DNA of 64,000 nt from Chitinophaga sp. Cy-1792 (lineage in GTDB: Bacteria > Bacteroidota > Bacteroidia > Chitinophagales > Chitinophagaceae): NCBI RefSeq assembly GCF_011752935.1, contig NZ_VWWO01000002.1:62001-126000 (forward strand), read 5' to 3'. A program made the position numbers and the translations under genes. This document shows positions 9,163 to 19,025 of this stretch, piece after piece. Each line of letters starts with the position of its first letter. The stretch's first letter is position 1. Under the pieces are notes generated by a model. That model was not told the origin of the DNA, searched no databases, and saw nothing but the letters and a program-made list of their open reading frames with translations.

Positions 9163-10416
9163 TTATTTAGTCAGATGGGAATAGATTACGTTACTGTAGC
9201 GGGTTTGCAGCTCAAAGTAGTCTGCCGGCAGGTACTCCTGCGAAAAGATCAGTACAATCATCTTTGCGGCCGGGTCTACCCAGTATTGTGTGTTGAATGC
9301 GCCGCCCCAATAGAAAGTACCAGGGTTTTCTGCATATTTAAATTTATTTTCCGGTGTCACCAGCTCAAAGCCCAGCCCGAAGCGGCGATCAGGTTCTCCG
9401 TGTGCTATCGTTGCCTGTGGTAGCTGGTTGGTAGTCATCAGGGCAATGGTGTTGCTGCTGAGGAGCTGTTTACCATTGTAACTGCCGCCATTCAGCAGCA
9501 TGGTCAGGAACTTTGCATAGTCGGTGGTAGTGGTGCTTAAACCTGCGCCTCCGGATAAATAGGTGTCCTTCTTCAGGGGGTAGTCTGCCGGGTTTCCTTC
9601 ATAGATAAGGTGTTTTATTGTAGCCCATCCTTTGTCAGTTTTTTCGCTGATGCTAACGAGCCGGTTAGCTTTTTCCTTCGGCAGATGGAAGTAGGTATCT
9701 TTCATGTCCAGTGGCTCAAATATGCGTTTGCGGAAAAATTCGTCCAGTGGCATGCCGCTTATCACTTCTACGAGATATCCCAGCACATCGGTGCTGAGGC
9801 CGTAGGTAAAGGCTTCTCCGGGATTGTGTACGAGCGGCTGCTTTGCCAGCAGGGCTATTTTGTCTTTTAACAGGCCTTTACTACCAATGCCGGTTGCTGT
9901 CCCTGATTTGGCGTAAATGGCATTGAACCGGGGATCGGAGGAGAAGGTAGGGTAGCTGAGTCCGGAAGTATGACGCAGGAGGTCCCTGATGCTGATTTCT
10001 TTGCTGGCGGGCACAGTGGTGTAGCTGCTGTCTGCCGGGTTGAAAGAGGCCAGTACCTTTGGGTTTTTGAAGGCGGGAATATATTTTGAGATGGGATCGT
10101 CGAGTAGGAGGTAACCATCCTGCCATAGCATCATGACGGCCACGCTGGTGATGGCTTTTGTTTGAGAGGCCACCCGGAATATATCGTCCGTTTGTAATTT
10201 GCGTTTTGTCTCCATATCGGCATATCCGAAGGCTTTATTATAAGCTGTTTTACCGTCTTTAATTACCAGCACGTTAATACCGGTAACTGACTGTTGTGTG
10301 ACTAATCTTGCGGATAGCTCATCCAGTTTTGCTGTCAGTTGATTTTCCTGTGCTACGGCGCTGCCGGCCATTATTAAGCCTATCCATGTTGCATATATCC
10401 TGTTCATATTCGTCAT
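9163..10416 (-). CDS. Serine hydrolase of the class C beta-lactamase/esterase family
   Basis: A 417-residue protein with an N-terminal signal peptide (cleavage near GSAVAQ; a second possible ATG lies 9 bases inside). The nucleophile motif SQTK (Ser84, Lys87) is the SxxK of the beta-lactamase/penicillin-binding-protein fold. The second motif is YGL where YxN is usual, and GGAFNTQYWVDP carries the later conserved Gly-rich strand. Such proteins are often esterases or peptidases and not true beta-lactamases, and the altered YxN supports that. It is first in an operon with an MFS pump, divergent from HxlR. Confidence 0.85.
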   Translation of the reverse strand: MTNMNRIYATWIGLIMAGSAVAQENQLTAKLDELSARLVTQQSVTGINVLVIKDGKTAYNKAFGYADMETKRKLQTDDIFRVASQTKAITSVAVMMLWQDGYLLLDDPISKYIPAFKNPKVLASFNPADSSYTTVPASKEISIRDLLRHTSGLSYPTFSSDPRFNAIYAKSGTATGIGSKGLLKDKIALLAKQPLVHNPGEAFTYGLSTDVLGYLVEVISGMPLDEFFRKRIFEPLDMKDTYFHLPKEKANRLVSISEKTDKGWATIKHLIYEGNPADYPLKKDTYLSGGAGLSTTTTDYAKFLTMLLNGGSYNGKQLLSSNTIALMTTNQLPQATIAHGEPDRRFGLGFELVTPENKFKYAENPGTFYWGGAFNTQYWVDPAAKMIVLIFSQEYLPADYFELQTRYSNVIYSHLTK

Positions 10417-10432
10417 AATTTAAATTGAGCTT

Positions 10433-10440
10433 CAAAATTA
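10433..10440 (-). promoter_or_regulatory. Promoter -7 element for the hydrolase/MFS operon
   Basis: On the minus strand this reads TAATTTTG, matching the Bacteroidetes TAnnTTTG -7 box, 17 bases upstream of the annotated hydrolase start. No good TTTG box was found at the expected distance. Confidence 0.45.
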
Positions 10441-10452
10441 TTGCGCTATCCT

Positions 10453-10471
10453 TACTTTTGTATAGTATACA
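10453..10471 (+). promoter_or_regulatory. HxlR promoter with overlapping palindromic operator
   Basis: TACTTTTG at 10453-10460 matches TAnnTTTG for the rightward regulator gene. It is overlapped by TGTATAGTATACA at 10459-10471, a perfect 13-base palindrome around a central G. The position between two divergent units suggests an HxlR operator repressing both. Confidence 0.5.
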
Positions 10472-10504
10472 GCTAATTGTATGGTACTAACAAATTTGTA
10501 AGTA

Positions 10505-10897
10505 ATGGGAAAAAGAAAGACAAATTCGACCAACATCATCAATGAAGAATATATAAAAGCGTGTGATCTGACTTATGCTATCTGCATGGTAGGCGGCAGA
10601 TGGAAACTGTTGATATTATGCAATCTGGAGCATGGGAAGTTACGTTTCAGCGAGCTGCGTAATGCCATTGGCGGCATTACAGAAAGGATGCTGGCATTGC
10701 AGCTGAAAGAGCTGGAGAAAGCAGGACTGGTAAAAAGAACGGTATATGCCGAAGTTCCACCAAGGGTAGATTACGAACTGACAGCCATTGCCAGGGAGCT
10801 GGTGCCAATATGGGCGCAGTTAAGCCAGTGGGGAAGGAAGCACAAAGAAAGCAATGCGGACCTCTCTTTTGTAGAAGCACTGGCAATTGCTGATTAA
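10505..10897 (+). CDS. HxlR-family winged-helix regulator
   Basis: A 130-residue single-domain regulator. The sequence CDLTYAICMVGGRWKLLIL is the HxlR N-terminal signature with its redox-capable Cys, followed by the winged helix LRFSELRNAIGGITERMLALQ (first Leu to last Gln in one run) and a C-terminal YELT. These regulators sense quinones, aldehydes or disulfide stress through the Cys. It is divergent from the serine hydrolase and MFS genes, with a palindrome between them, so it probably represses that unit and itself. A hairpin follows the gene. Confidence 0.92.
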   Translation: MGKRKTNSTNIINEEYIKACDLTYAICMVGGRWKLLILCNLEHGKLRFSELRNAIGGITERMLALQLKELEKAGLVKRTVYAEVPPRVDYELTAIARELVPIWAQLSQWGRKHKESNADLSFVEALAIAD

Positions 10898-10914
10898 CAG
10901 TGTTTTATTCTGTA

Positions 10915-10935
10915 ACCGATGCCTTTGGCATCGGT
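10915..10935 (+). terminator. Terminator with conserved GATGCC/GGCATC tip
   Basis: A perfect 9-bp stem (ACCGATGCC with GGCATCGGT) around TTT. In the rest of the 336-base gap to the efflux operon I see a small hairpin at 10988-11002 and TACTTTTG at 11008-11015, a -7 box match that may start efflux transcription about 220 bases before its ATG. The tip resembles those of the repeats at 19026 and 32476. Confidence 0.6.
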
Positions 10936-11233
10936 GCGTTGGTTCTCTCTAATATTTTTCTAATAAGATTTTATACCCCTTCTAATGGCCTCTTTCTGAG
11001 GCTATTTTACTTTTGCACTGCATTTAAAATAATGATCTGACTAATGGATAGTTCATTTTCGGAAGTAAATCATTTGACAAACCGCTCTTCGCTGTAGGAT
11101 GGCAATGGCTATCCTTTGCCAGGAGCCTTATACCATCAACATGTACCTACAACTTTATAGTATTCCTTATTACTGATCACAGCATATATCTGCACAATTC
11201 AACAAAAAACAAAGGCGAGTAAAATCTAAAATC

Positions 11234-12379
11234 ATGGTTGTAAAACAAGTCCATATGCATGGCATGAAATCTCTTGTGCTGCTATGTATGGGAGCAGGAA
11301 TGGTAATGTCCGGTGTTTCCTGCCAACAGGCCCAGGGCGGCAATGAAACGGTTTCCTATACAAATAACGGAGATACTGTAACGATACCGCTCAATTCTAA
11401 TCTTATCAGTAAATTGAAAGATACGGTAGTGACAACAGAACCCTATCGCCTGCAACTCTTTACCGCTGGTACTGTGAAAGCTATCCCTACGCAGTATGCG
11501 GAAATTGCACCTCCTTTCCAGGGTAGGGTAACCCGCTCCTACCTTCACCTGGGCATGAAAACTACCCCATCCACACCGCTGTTTGAAATATCATCACCTG
11601 ATTTTATACAGGCACAGAAAGTCTTTTTCCAGGAGAAATCACAACTGGAACAGGCACGTAAAAACCTGCAACGTCAGCAAGACCTTGTAACACACGGGGT
11701 AGGCTCGCAAAAAGACCTGGAAGAAGCACAGACAGCCTATGATGTTGAAAAGAAAGAATTTGAAAATGCCGCTGCCGGCATCCGCCTGTTTAAGGCAGAC
11801 CCGGATAAGTTATCGTTAGGACAACCATTAGTCGTACATGCACCTATCGTTGGTGAAGTGGTAGAGAATAAAGTGGTGCTGGGTCAGTTTATTAAGGATG
11901 ATGCTGCGAGTGTGGCCACGGTGGCTGATCTCTCTAAAATATGGATTGCCGGACAGGTAAAGGAAAAAGATATCCGCTTTATTCATGAACTGGACGAATG
12001 CAATATCGAAATTGCAGCACTTCCGGAGAAACATATTAAAGGCAAGGTATATCACGTGAATGAAATCGTGGATGAGTCCACCCGTAGCGTGGAAGTATTG
12101 ATTGAAGCCAATAACGCTGACCATACGCTGAAACCAGGTATGTACGTGACCGTGAATTTTGTAGATGCTCCCACGGATGCTATCCTGATACCTGCCAAAG
12201 CACTGATGCAGATGAATGATGCCAGCTTTGTATTTATAGAGATAGCACCTCACAGGTATATCCGTCGTAAGGTGGTTGCTGGCGCTACTGTTGGCGACCG
12301 CGTAGTTATTCAGTCTGGTCTGAATAACGGAGATAAGATCGTTTCTTCCGGCGGCTTCTATTTACTGGACGCTAAATAA
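11234..12379 (+). CDS. RND efflux periplasmic adaptor (CzcB/CusB type)
   Basis: A 381-residue membrane-fusion protein. A lipoprotein signal with lipobox GVSC (Cys30) anchors it, and an internal ATG at 11264 is an equally good start. It has a barrel-sandwich half-motif (APPFQGRVTRSYLHLGM), a long alpha-hairpin with heptads (residues about 130-180, QARKNLQRQQDL), the second lipoyl half (VHAPIVGEVVENKVVLG) and a C-terminal beta-barrel (LKPGMYVTV). It links the inner-membrane pump to the TolC-type channel in the next two genes. Together they form a tripartite metal pump; the metal cannot be told from this subunit. Confidence 0.93.
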   Translation: MVVKQVHMHGMKSLVLLCMGAGMVMSGVSCQQAQGGNETVSYTNNGDTVTIPLNSNLISKLKDTVVTTEPYRLQLFTAGTVKAIPTQYAEIAPPFQGRVTRSYLHLGMKTTPSTPLFEISSPDFIQAQKVFFQEKSQLEQARKNLQRQQDLVTHGVGSQKDLEEAQTAYDVEKKEFENAAAGIRLFKADPDKLSLGQPLVVHAPIVGEVVENKVVLGQFIKDDAASVATVADLSKIWIAGQVKEKDIRFIHELDECNIEIAALPEKHIKGKVYHVNEIVDESTRSVEVLIEANNADHTLKPGMYVTVNFVDAPTDAILIPAKALMQMNDASFVFIEIAPHRYIRRKVVAGATVGDRVVIQSGLNNGDKIVSSGGFYLLDAK

Positions 12380-12393
12380 CCCCTGTACTGAAC

Positions 12394-15300
12394 ATGAAGA
12401 AATTAATACTTACTGCCATACAAAAGCGCTGGCTGTTAGCAGCGCTATTCATACTGCTGGGTGTTTTCGGCTATTATTCCTGGAAACAATTATCTGTAGA
12501 AGCCTACCCGGATATCGCCGATGTTACCTCACAGGTGGTTACACAGGTGCCCGGACTCGCTGCAGAAGAAGTAGAACAGCAAATCACCATTCCGGTAGAA
12601 CGCGCACTCAATGGCATGCCCGGCATGCACGTAATGCGTAGCAAAAGCACGTTCGGACTGAGTATCATCACCATTGTATTTGATGATGGAATTGATGATT
12701 ACTGGGCCAGGCAAAGGATCACAGAGCGTATGAATGATGTGGACCTTCCTTATGGCGCCAAGCCGGGACTGGATCCGCTGACATCGCCGATCGGTGAGAT
12801 CTACCGCTATATTATTGAAAGCAAAAATCATGACCTCCGCCAGCTGACTGACTTACAGACCTGGACCATCATTCCCCGCATCAGGCAGGTGCCGGGTGTG
12901 GCCGATGTAACCAATTTTGGCGGTATCACCACACAATACCAGGTAGAGCTGGACCCGCGAAAGCTGGAACAATACAATCTTTCGCTGGGGGATGTGCAGA
13001 CAGCCATCAACAATAACAATGCAAATGCCGGTGGTAGCGTGCTTACACGCGGCGACCTTGGCTATGTGGTACGTGGTATCGGTCTGGTAAAAAAACTCGA
13101 TGGACTGGGAAATGTTGTCGTGAAATCAGTAAATGGTGTGCCGGTATTTTTAAAAGATATAGGTACGCTCAAATACGGCAACCTCGAACGTAAAGGTATA
13201 CTCGGTTATACCGACCGTAAGGTAGATTATAGCGAAGGGGTAGAAGGTATTGTGTTATTACTGAAAGGCCAGAACCCTTCCGTGGTGCTGAAAGGCATCC
13301 ATGATGCGGTAGAAGACCTTAACAAAAACCTGCTGCCGGAAGGGGTTACCATTCGTCCTTATCTCGACAGAACAAACCTGGTAGATACTACGCTGGATAC
13401 GGTGTCGCATACACTGCTGGAAGGTATGAGCCTGGTGATTATTGTGCTCATCGTTTTCCTCGGAAACTGGCGTGGGGCCCTGATCGTGGCCATTACCATC
13501 CCGCTGGCACTGCTCATTGCATTCATTCTGATGCATTTTACGCATATCCCGGCTAACCTGTTATCCCTTGGTGCTATTGACTTTGGGATCATCGTGGATG
13601 GGGCTATCGTAATGATGGAAACGATATTGAAGAAGCGTGAAGATAATCCGGCAGAAGAATTACAGGAGCGGTCGATAGGACAATATGCAGCGATGGTAGC
13701 CCGGCCTATTCTCTTCTCCACCATTATCATCATCACCGCTTATCTGCCATTATTCTCTTTTGAGCGTGTAGAGAAAAAGTTGTTTACACCAATGGCCTTT
13801 ACGGTAGGATATGCGCTGATAGGTGCACTGGCGGTGGCTTTGCTGCTCATTCCCGGACTCGCCTATGCTGTTTACCGCAAACCGCGTAAACTCTATCATA
13901 ACAAATGGCTGGAGAAGCTGACCGGATTTTACGATAGCCGTATCCGTAAGATCATGCAAAAACCTAAGCAGGTATTTATTCCGCTGATCATCGTACTCAC
14001 AGGTGCTGTCATTCTCTCCGCTACCGTTGGTAAGGACTTCCTGCCGCCGCTGGACGAAGGTTCTATCTGGGTACAGGTGCAGCTCCCGCCGGGTGTGTCG
14101 CTGGAAAAGTCGAAAGAGATGAGTGATAGTCTGCGTGCACATACCATGAAATTTGGAGAAGTAACCTATATGATGGTACAGGCGGGCCGCAACGACGATG
14201 GTACCGATCCGTGGACAGCCTCCCACTTCGAATGCAGTATTGGCATCAAGCCTTATAAAGAGTGGAAGCATGGCCGTACCAAAGAAGACCTGATCAACGA
14301 TCTCGCGAAGGAATATGCTGCTATGCCGGGATATACGGTAGGTTTCAGTCAGCCTATGATCGATGGGGTGATGGATAAAATCGCAGGGGCGCATAGTGAG
14401 CTGGTAGTAAAGATTTATGGAGATGATTTCAGCGAAACCCGTCGTATAGCCGAAGAAGTACTTGGCACGCTCAAAACAGTGAAAGGCTCTGCTGACCTGG
14501 CCATTGACCAGGAACCGCCATTGCCGCAATTACAGATTTCGGCAGACAGAGACGCTATGGCACGGTATGGCGTAAACGTTAGCGATGTGAGCGAGCTGAT
14601 AGAAGTGGCCATCGGCGGAAAGGCCGTATCACAGGTGTTTGAAGGAAATAAGGTATATGACGTGATATGCAGGTATGATGAAGACAGCAGAAATACACCG
14701 GAGAAGATAGCCAACCTGATGCTGACATCTTCCACCGGCGCGAAGATACCATTATCGCAGGTGGCGACCGTAAAAACCGCTACCGGTGAAAGTACCATCA
14801 CCCGCGAAATGAACAAGCGTCACCTGACAGTGAAGCTGAACCTGCGCGGAACAGACCTCACTACCTTCCTGAATGAAGCACAGCAAAAGATAGAATCTTC
14901 TGTAAAATACGATCACGACAAATACCATATCGCCTGGGGCGGCCAATTCGAGAACCAGAACCGCGCCTATGCAAGGCTGGCCGTGATCGTGCCGCTGGCA
15001 CTGGCCATCATGTTCCTGCTGTTATACGGCGCCTTTGGCAGGTTCAGACAGGCAGGCCTGATACTGAGCATTGTGCCGCTGGCCTTATTCGGTGGTATGC
15101 TGGCACTCAACGTACGTGGTATGACGCTGAACGTTTCATCTGCAGTAGGTTTTATCGCATTATTTGGTGTGGCCATACAAAATGGGGTCATCCTGATATC
15201 ACATATCAACGACTTACGAAAGCAGGGGTATGAACTGCTCACGGCGGTGACAGAAGGAGCGAAGCATCGTTTCCGTCCGGTGCTGATGACCGCCACCGTG

Positions 15301-15504
15301 GCTGCGTTGGGGTTACTGCCGGCATCGCTGGCCACTGGTATAGGTTCTGACGTACAAAGGCCACTGGCAACAGTAATTGTATACGGTCTCTTTGTAGCCA
15401 CCGCTATTACACTGTTCGTATTGCCTGCATTGTATTACCTGCTGGAAAAGAAATGGGGAAACAATGATTACAGCCAGGTGGCAGCAGATAATTCTTCCCA
15501 CTAA
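12394..15504 (+). CDS. CzcA/CusA-family heavy-metal RND efflux pump
   Basis: A 1036-residue inner-membrane pump of standard RND length, 14 bases after the adaptor gene. It has an N-terminal helix, then the porter-domain opening VEAYPDIADVTSQVVTQVPG (family hallmark), two large periplasmic loops, and a TM4 segment LGAIDFGIIVDGAIVMMETI (first Leu to last Ile). The acidic residues of that segment, in the heavy-metal-efflux pattern DFGxxxDGA, relay protons. It exports divalent or monovalent metal ions across both membranes with its partners. No metal regulator is adjacent, so control may be distant. Confidence 0.95.
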   Translation: MKKLILTAIQKRWLLAALFILLGVFGYYSWKQLSVEAYPDIADVTSQVVTQVPGLAAEEVEQQITIPVERALNGMPGMHVMRSKSTFGLSIITIVFDDGIDDYWARQRITERMNDVDLPYGAKPGLDPLTSPIGEIYRYIIESKNHDLRQLTDLQTWTIIPRIRQVPGVADVTNFGGITTQYQVELDPRKLEQYNLSLGDVQTAINNNNANAGGSVLTRGDLGYVVRGIGLVKKLDGLGNVVVKSVNGVPVFLKDIGTLKYGNLERKGILGYTDRKVDYSEGVEGIVLLLKGQNPSVVLKGIHDAVEDLNKNLLPEGVTIRPYLDRTNLVDTTLDTVSHTLLEGMSLVIIVLIVFLGNWRGALIVAITIPLALLIAFILMHFTHIPANLLSLGAIDFGIIVDGAIVMMETILKKREDNPAEELQERSIGQYAAMVARPILFSTIIIITAYLPLFSFERVEKKLFTPMAFTVGYALIGALAVALLLIPGLAYAVYRKPRKLYHNKWLEKLTGFYDSRIRKIMQKPKQVFIPLIIVLTGAVILSATVGKDFLPPLDEGSIWVQVQLPPGVSLEKSKEMSDSLRAHTMKFGEVTYMMVQAGRNDDGTDPWTASHFECSIGIKPYKEWKHGRTKEDLINDLAKEYAAMPGYTVGFSQPMIDGVMDKIAGAHSELVVKIYGDDFSETRRIAEEVLGTLKTVKGSADLAIDQEPPLPQLQISADRDAMARYGVNVSDVSELIEVAIGGKAVSQVFEGNKVYDVICRYDEDSRNTPEKIANLMLTSSTGAKIPLSQVATVKTATGESTITREMNKRHLTVKLNLRGTDLTTFLNEAQQKIESSVKYDHDKYHIAWGGQFENQNRAYARLAVIVPLALAIMFLLLYGAFGRFRQAGLILSIVPLALFGGMLALNVRGMTLNVSSAVGFIALFGVAIQNGVILISHINDLRKQGYELLTAVTEGAKHRFRPVLMTATVAALGLLPASLATGIGSDVQRPLATVIVYGLFVATAITLFVLPALYYLLEKKWGNNDYSQVAADNSSH

Positions 15505-15505
15505 A

Positions 15506-16804
15506 ATGATTAATAGTATGTACCAACAATATAAAAAGATGCTCCTGCTATTGATGCTGGCCGGTATAGGCTTCTCTTCACAGGCGCAGACAGATACCGG
15601 TTTTATTCACACAGACCTGGCGCTGAATCAGTACCTGGGCAAGGTGGGCAAACAGAACCTGGGATACATCGCTACGCAGTATGATGTCAGCATTGCGGAA
15701 GCAGGTATTGAAAGTGCCAAAGTATTCCCGGACCCGGAATTGTCACTCGGTTACTTTGATAACCAGCAGGCTACCCTGCAGCTGGGCCGCGGTTATAACG
15801 CGGCACTCAGCACCACGTTTGAACTGGGCGGTAAAAGACCTGCCAGGATAGGGCTGGCTAAAAGCCAGGCTGAACTAAGCAAAGCCCTGTTGCAGGACTA
15901 TTTCCGCAACCTGCGTGCCGACGCTGCCCTGGCCTATTACAATGCCTTACAGCAATACTATCAGTATAAGGTGCTGACAGATTCCTACCGTACCATGAAA
16001 CAGCTGGCAGATGCCGATTCAATCCGGTTCAAACTGGGCGCTATTATGGAAGTGGACGCGCGCCAGTCGAAGCTGGAAGCAGGAACCCTGCTCAATACCC
16101 TTTACCAGGGCGAGGCCGACTGGAAAACATCACTGGTGCAGCTGAATCTGTTCATGGGTAAGGAGCAGCGGGATACGCTGGCGTTGCCTGTCGGTGATTT
16201 TGAAAACCTGAACAGGGATTTTCCGCTGATGAACATGATCGATAATGCGCAGAATAACCGTGCCGATGTAGTGGCCGCCAAAGGCAGTAAAACAGTGGCG
16301 GAAAAGACGTTACGACTGGCAAAGGCTAACCGTAAAATAGACCTGGGCGTTAATGCAGGCTTGCAGTTTAACGGGGAGTCTACCAACGAAATAGCACCTA
16401 CGCCGGCTTACAGGAGTGTAAGCGCAGGCATTGCCATCCCTTTAAAATTTTCCAATACCTATAAAGGGGAGCTGAAGGCAGCAAAATATACCCTGAAGCA
16501 GTCTGAAGTGCAATACCAGGAAGTATTACTACAGATAAGCACAGAAGTTACGCAGGCCTATATGAACTATGAAGCTGCCAGAAAACAGGTAGCCCAGTAC
16601 AGGAGCGGTCTGATGACGGAAGCAGAGAAAGTATTGGAAGGAAAGATTTATAGTTACAAGCGTGGTGAAACCTCTTTGCTCGAAGTGTTGAATGCACAAC
16701 GTACCTACAACGATGTTCAGCAGAATTATTATCAGGCGCAGTACAACTATGCCGCTGCACTGATCAACCTGGAACGTAGTGCAGGTATTTGGGATTTACA
16801 GTAG
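15506..16804 (+). CDS. TolC-family outer-membrane efflux protein (CzcC-like)
   Basis: A 432-residue outer-membrane channel with a signal peptide ending SSQAQ. The start ATG is 1 base after the pump's stop; an upstream in-frame start at 15464 would overlap the pump gene. Two repeated helical blocks typical of TolC are visible: ISTEVTQAYMNYEAARKQV and the ending SYKRGETSLLEVLNAQRTY. It completes the tripartite efflux system as the exit duct. A strong terminator follows. Confidence 0.93.
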   Translation: MINSMYQQYKKMLLLLMLAGIGFSSQAQTDTGFIHTDLALNQYLGKVGKQNLGYIATQYDVSIAEAGIESAKVFPDPELSLGYFDNQQATLQLGRGYNAALSTTFELGGKRPARIGLAKSQAELSKALLQDYFRNLRADAALAYYNALQQYYQYKVLTDSYRTMKQLADADSIRFKLGAIMEVDARQSKLEAGTLLNTLYQGEADWKTSLVQLNLFMGKEQRDTLALPVGDFENLNRDFPLMNMIDNAQNNRADVVAAKGSKTVAEKTLRLAKANRKIDLGVNAGLQFNGESTNEIAPTPAYRSVSAGIAIPLKFSNTYKGELKAAKYTLKQSEVQYQEVLLQISTEVTQAYMNYEAARKQVAQYRSGLMTEAEKVLEGKIYSYKRGETSLLEVLNAQRTYNDVQQNYYQAQYNYAAALINLERSAGIWDLQ

Positions 16805-16839
16805 ATATTTGCCCGGATTTAGTATAGAAAGACCCCGCA

Positions 16840-16876
16840 CAGGCTGCTCATTATTGAGCAGCCTGTTGTGTTTTTA
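16840..16876 (+). terminator. Terminator of the efflux operon
   Basis: A perfect 11-bp stem (CAGGCTGCTCA with TGAGCAGCCTG) and a TTAT loop, followed by TTGTGTTTTT. Confidence 0.9.
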
Positions 16877-17058
16877 TGGTATCCTGTTGCCGGAAGAATG
16901 TGTAAGTTATCCAGTAGGATTTTAGTGCGGGAAGACGGAATTTAATGGTTAAGTTTGTTTACACTCGTACCTGTAGTAATTATTTAGATTGTTTGTTAGT
17001 AAAGGATGGTATTTGACCTGTAATCCAGTTTTGACATTTTAATAACCAAAACCTATTT

Positions 17059-17997
17059 ATGAAATTTATTCCTGTAGTATTTTTTAGTTTGTCCCTTATT
17101 TTCATTTTGAATGGCTGTACTAAAGTATCAATTACTGTTGATCCTCAGCTACAGCAATTCTCCGCGGAAAAGAAGTCTATGACGCTTACCACTAACCAGA
17201 ATGGGGATGTGTATGATGTGATCCGCCAACATACGCTGACAGCTGAATTTCAGCAAGATCGTGTATTACTGGTCAAGAAAGGCATTCGGCGTATGCAGCA
17301 GCTAAATGTTACCAGTCTTGATTATAATCAGCAGGTAGCTGTTTTAGGGGCGGATAGTTTATTTATGGAGGCTGCGTACCAGGATTTTACAGATACGTAT
17401 AATTATCTCGTGGCGATAGGAAAGGCGAATAATAACGTTACCGGAGATGACCTTCCGAAGTCGGCCTTTGGATCAGATAACTGCATTGATGAGTATAATC
17501 AGAATATGGCCACGTTAACAAAAGACGTTTTGAACTATTTAGGTAGTTCAAGTTTTCCAGGCAATTTATCTTCGCTGGCATTAAATGGTTTTAAAGAACG
17601 TTTGATAGGTATCCAGGTCACCTATAGGTTCTGCGTCTTCTTTTTGCGTTCTGCCGGGGATGTTGTCGGAATTGATCCCGGGCCATCGGTAGATGTTGAT
17701 ATTAACCTCGCAGAAGCAGCCAAAGCCAAGGCAAGATCCATTGATCAGCTGGTAATTAATGCATTTGAATCATATAATCTTGGCCAGTTAGATGATGATC
17801 CATATCCTGTATATGACAGCTATACAAATGAAGATATTGCATTCATCATTACGCAAACGTATCTGGTACATTTTAATCGTGTCAATACCTATGCCTATTC
17901 CATGGCTGATATCTATGATTATATCCATGCTAACTATCAACAGGTAATACTGCCGCTGACAAGACCTTTGCCAGATTTTATGCAGCCTCACCTGTAA
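17059..17997 (+). CDS. Lipoprotein of unknown function
   Basis: A 312-residue predicted lipoprotein with lipobox LNGC (Cys20) after a hydrophobic stretch. The mature protein is mostly helical, with many Gln, Asp and Tyr residues and no recognised domain. A segment with two cysteines (SDNCIDEY and YRFCVFF) could form a disulfide. It is monocistronic between the efflux operon and a hydrolase gene. Outer-membrane attachment is inferred. Confidence 0.7.
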   Translation: MKFIPVVFFSLSLIFILNGCTKVSITVDPQLQQFSAEKKSMTLTTNQNGDVYDVIRQHTLTAEFQQDRVLLVKKGIRRMQQLNVTSLDYNQQVAVLGADSLFMEAAYQDFTDTYNYLVAIGKANNNVTGDDLPKSAFGSDNCIDEYNQNMATLTKDVLNYLGSSSFPGNLSSLALNGFKERLIGIQVTYRFCVFFLRSAGDVVGIDPGPSVDVDINLAEAAKAKARSIDQLVINAFESYNLGQLDDDPYPVYDSYTNEDIAFIITQTYLVHFNRVNTYAYSMADIYDYIHANYQQVILPLTRPLPDFMQPHL

Positions 17998-18042
17998 AAG
18001 GGTTATAAATAATTTACAGGTACGGTGTTTTGTTTAATAAGT

Positions 18043-18107
18043 ATCCTTTGTATTATTACTAATCCACATGCAGATGATGGGTGATGATACAAAGGATTTT
18101 CATTTTT
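18043..18107 (+). terminator. Wide-loop hairpin after the lipoprotein gene
   Basis: ATCCTTTGTAT at 18043-18053 pairs perfectly with ATACAAAGGAT at 18087-18097 across a 33-base loop, followed by TTTCATTTTTT. The long loop makes it a weaker terminator candidate. Confidence 0.5.
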
Positions 18108-18262
18108 TGCCTTCCTAAGTGCTGAAAACGATTGCATATAATACCTGATCATGTTTGTGCCTAAACCACTTGCTGATTTTATTGTTTTATATAGCAGTTA
18201 TTGTACCGGTGGTATATAAATGATCTTAAACATTTGTATTTTTCAGGTATAAACATATTCAC

Positions 18263-18997
18263 ATGTACAAGCTCATTGTTATGACGGCACTGATTTTTTC
18301 GGGACTGGCTGCATCTGCACAGAACCTGAAAACCGTTAACTATACGGAAGGCTCCCAGAAATTAAGTGGACTGGTTACCTCCAATGCAGGTAAGAAATTA
18401 CCTGGCGTCCTCATTCTGCCTGCATGGATGGGCATCGATGAGGAGGCAAAACATGCGGCGCTGGAGCTGGAAAAGCAAGGCTATATTGCTTTTGTGGCCG
18501 ATATCTACGGCGTAGGCAATACCCCGGCCGATAACGCAGGCGCGGGTAAATTATCTTCCCAGTACAAGCAGGACTATAAAGCATATCAGCGACGTATTGC
18601 AGCGGCTTTGGAGCAGCTGAAGAAAGAAGGCGCTACCAAAGTAGCCGTGATCGGTTATTGCTTTGGCGGTAGCGGCGCGCTGGAAGCGGCTCGCGGCGAA
18701 CTGCCTGTGGTGGGTATCGTTTCTATTCATGGAGGCCTCGCTAAAGCCGCCGACCGCAAAAATGGCCCTATCTCCGCGAAAATGCTGATAGAAAACCCTG
18801 CTGATGATGGCAGCGTGAAGCCGGAAGATATGGCAAACCTCATCACCGAAATGAATGAAGGTAAAGCCGATTGGCAGATCATTACCTATGCGCATAGTAA
18901 GCATACTTTTACCAATCCAACCTCTCCTGACTACAATGAAGTAATGGCGAAGAGAGCATGGCAGCATACCTTAATGTTCCTGAAAGAAATTTTATAA
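18263..18997 (+). CDS. Exported dienelactone hydrolase family protein
   Basis: A 244-residue alpha/beta hydrolase with a signal peptide (cleavage near AASAQ). The nucleophile elbow GYCFGGSGAL has Cys in the position characteristic of dienelactone hydrolases. The catalytic His lies in AHSKHTFTNP, and the Asp is probably in NPADDGSV. Members cleave dienelactones or other activated esters; an exported form suggests action on polymers or environmental esters. It is monocistronic and is followed by a two-hairpin repeat. Confidence 0.9.
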   Translation: MYKLIVMTALIFSGLAASAQNLKTVNYTEGSQKLSGLVTSNAGKKLPGVLILPAWMGIDEEAKHAALELEKQGYIAFVADIYGVGNTPADNAGAGKLSSQYKQDYKAYQRRIAAALEQLKKEGATKVAVIGYCFGGSGALEAARGELPVVGIVSIHGGLAKAADRKNGPISAKMLIENPADDGSVKPEDMANLITEMNEGKADWQIITYAHSKHTFTNPTSPDYNEVMAKRAWQHTLMFLKEIL

Positions 18998-19025
18998 GTA
19001 TTATTGGGTAAGATTTATGCCAGCC

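Noticed and set aside
13750..14529. Long minus-strand frame inside the RND pump gene
   Set aside because: It is the antisense shadow of a conserved pump gene, without its own family resemblance.
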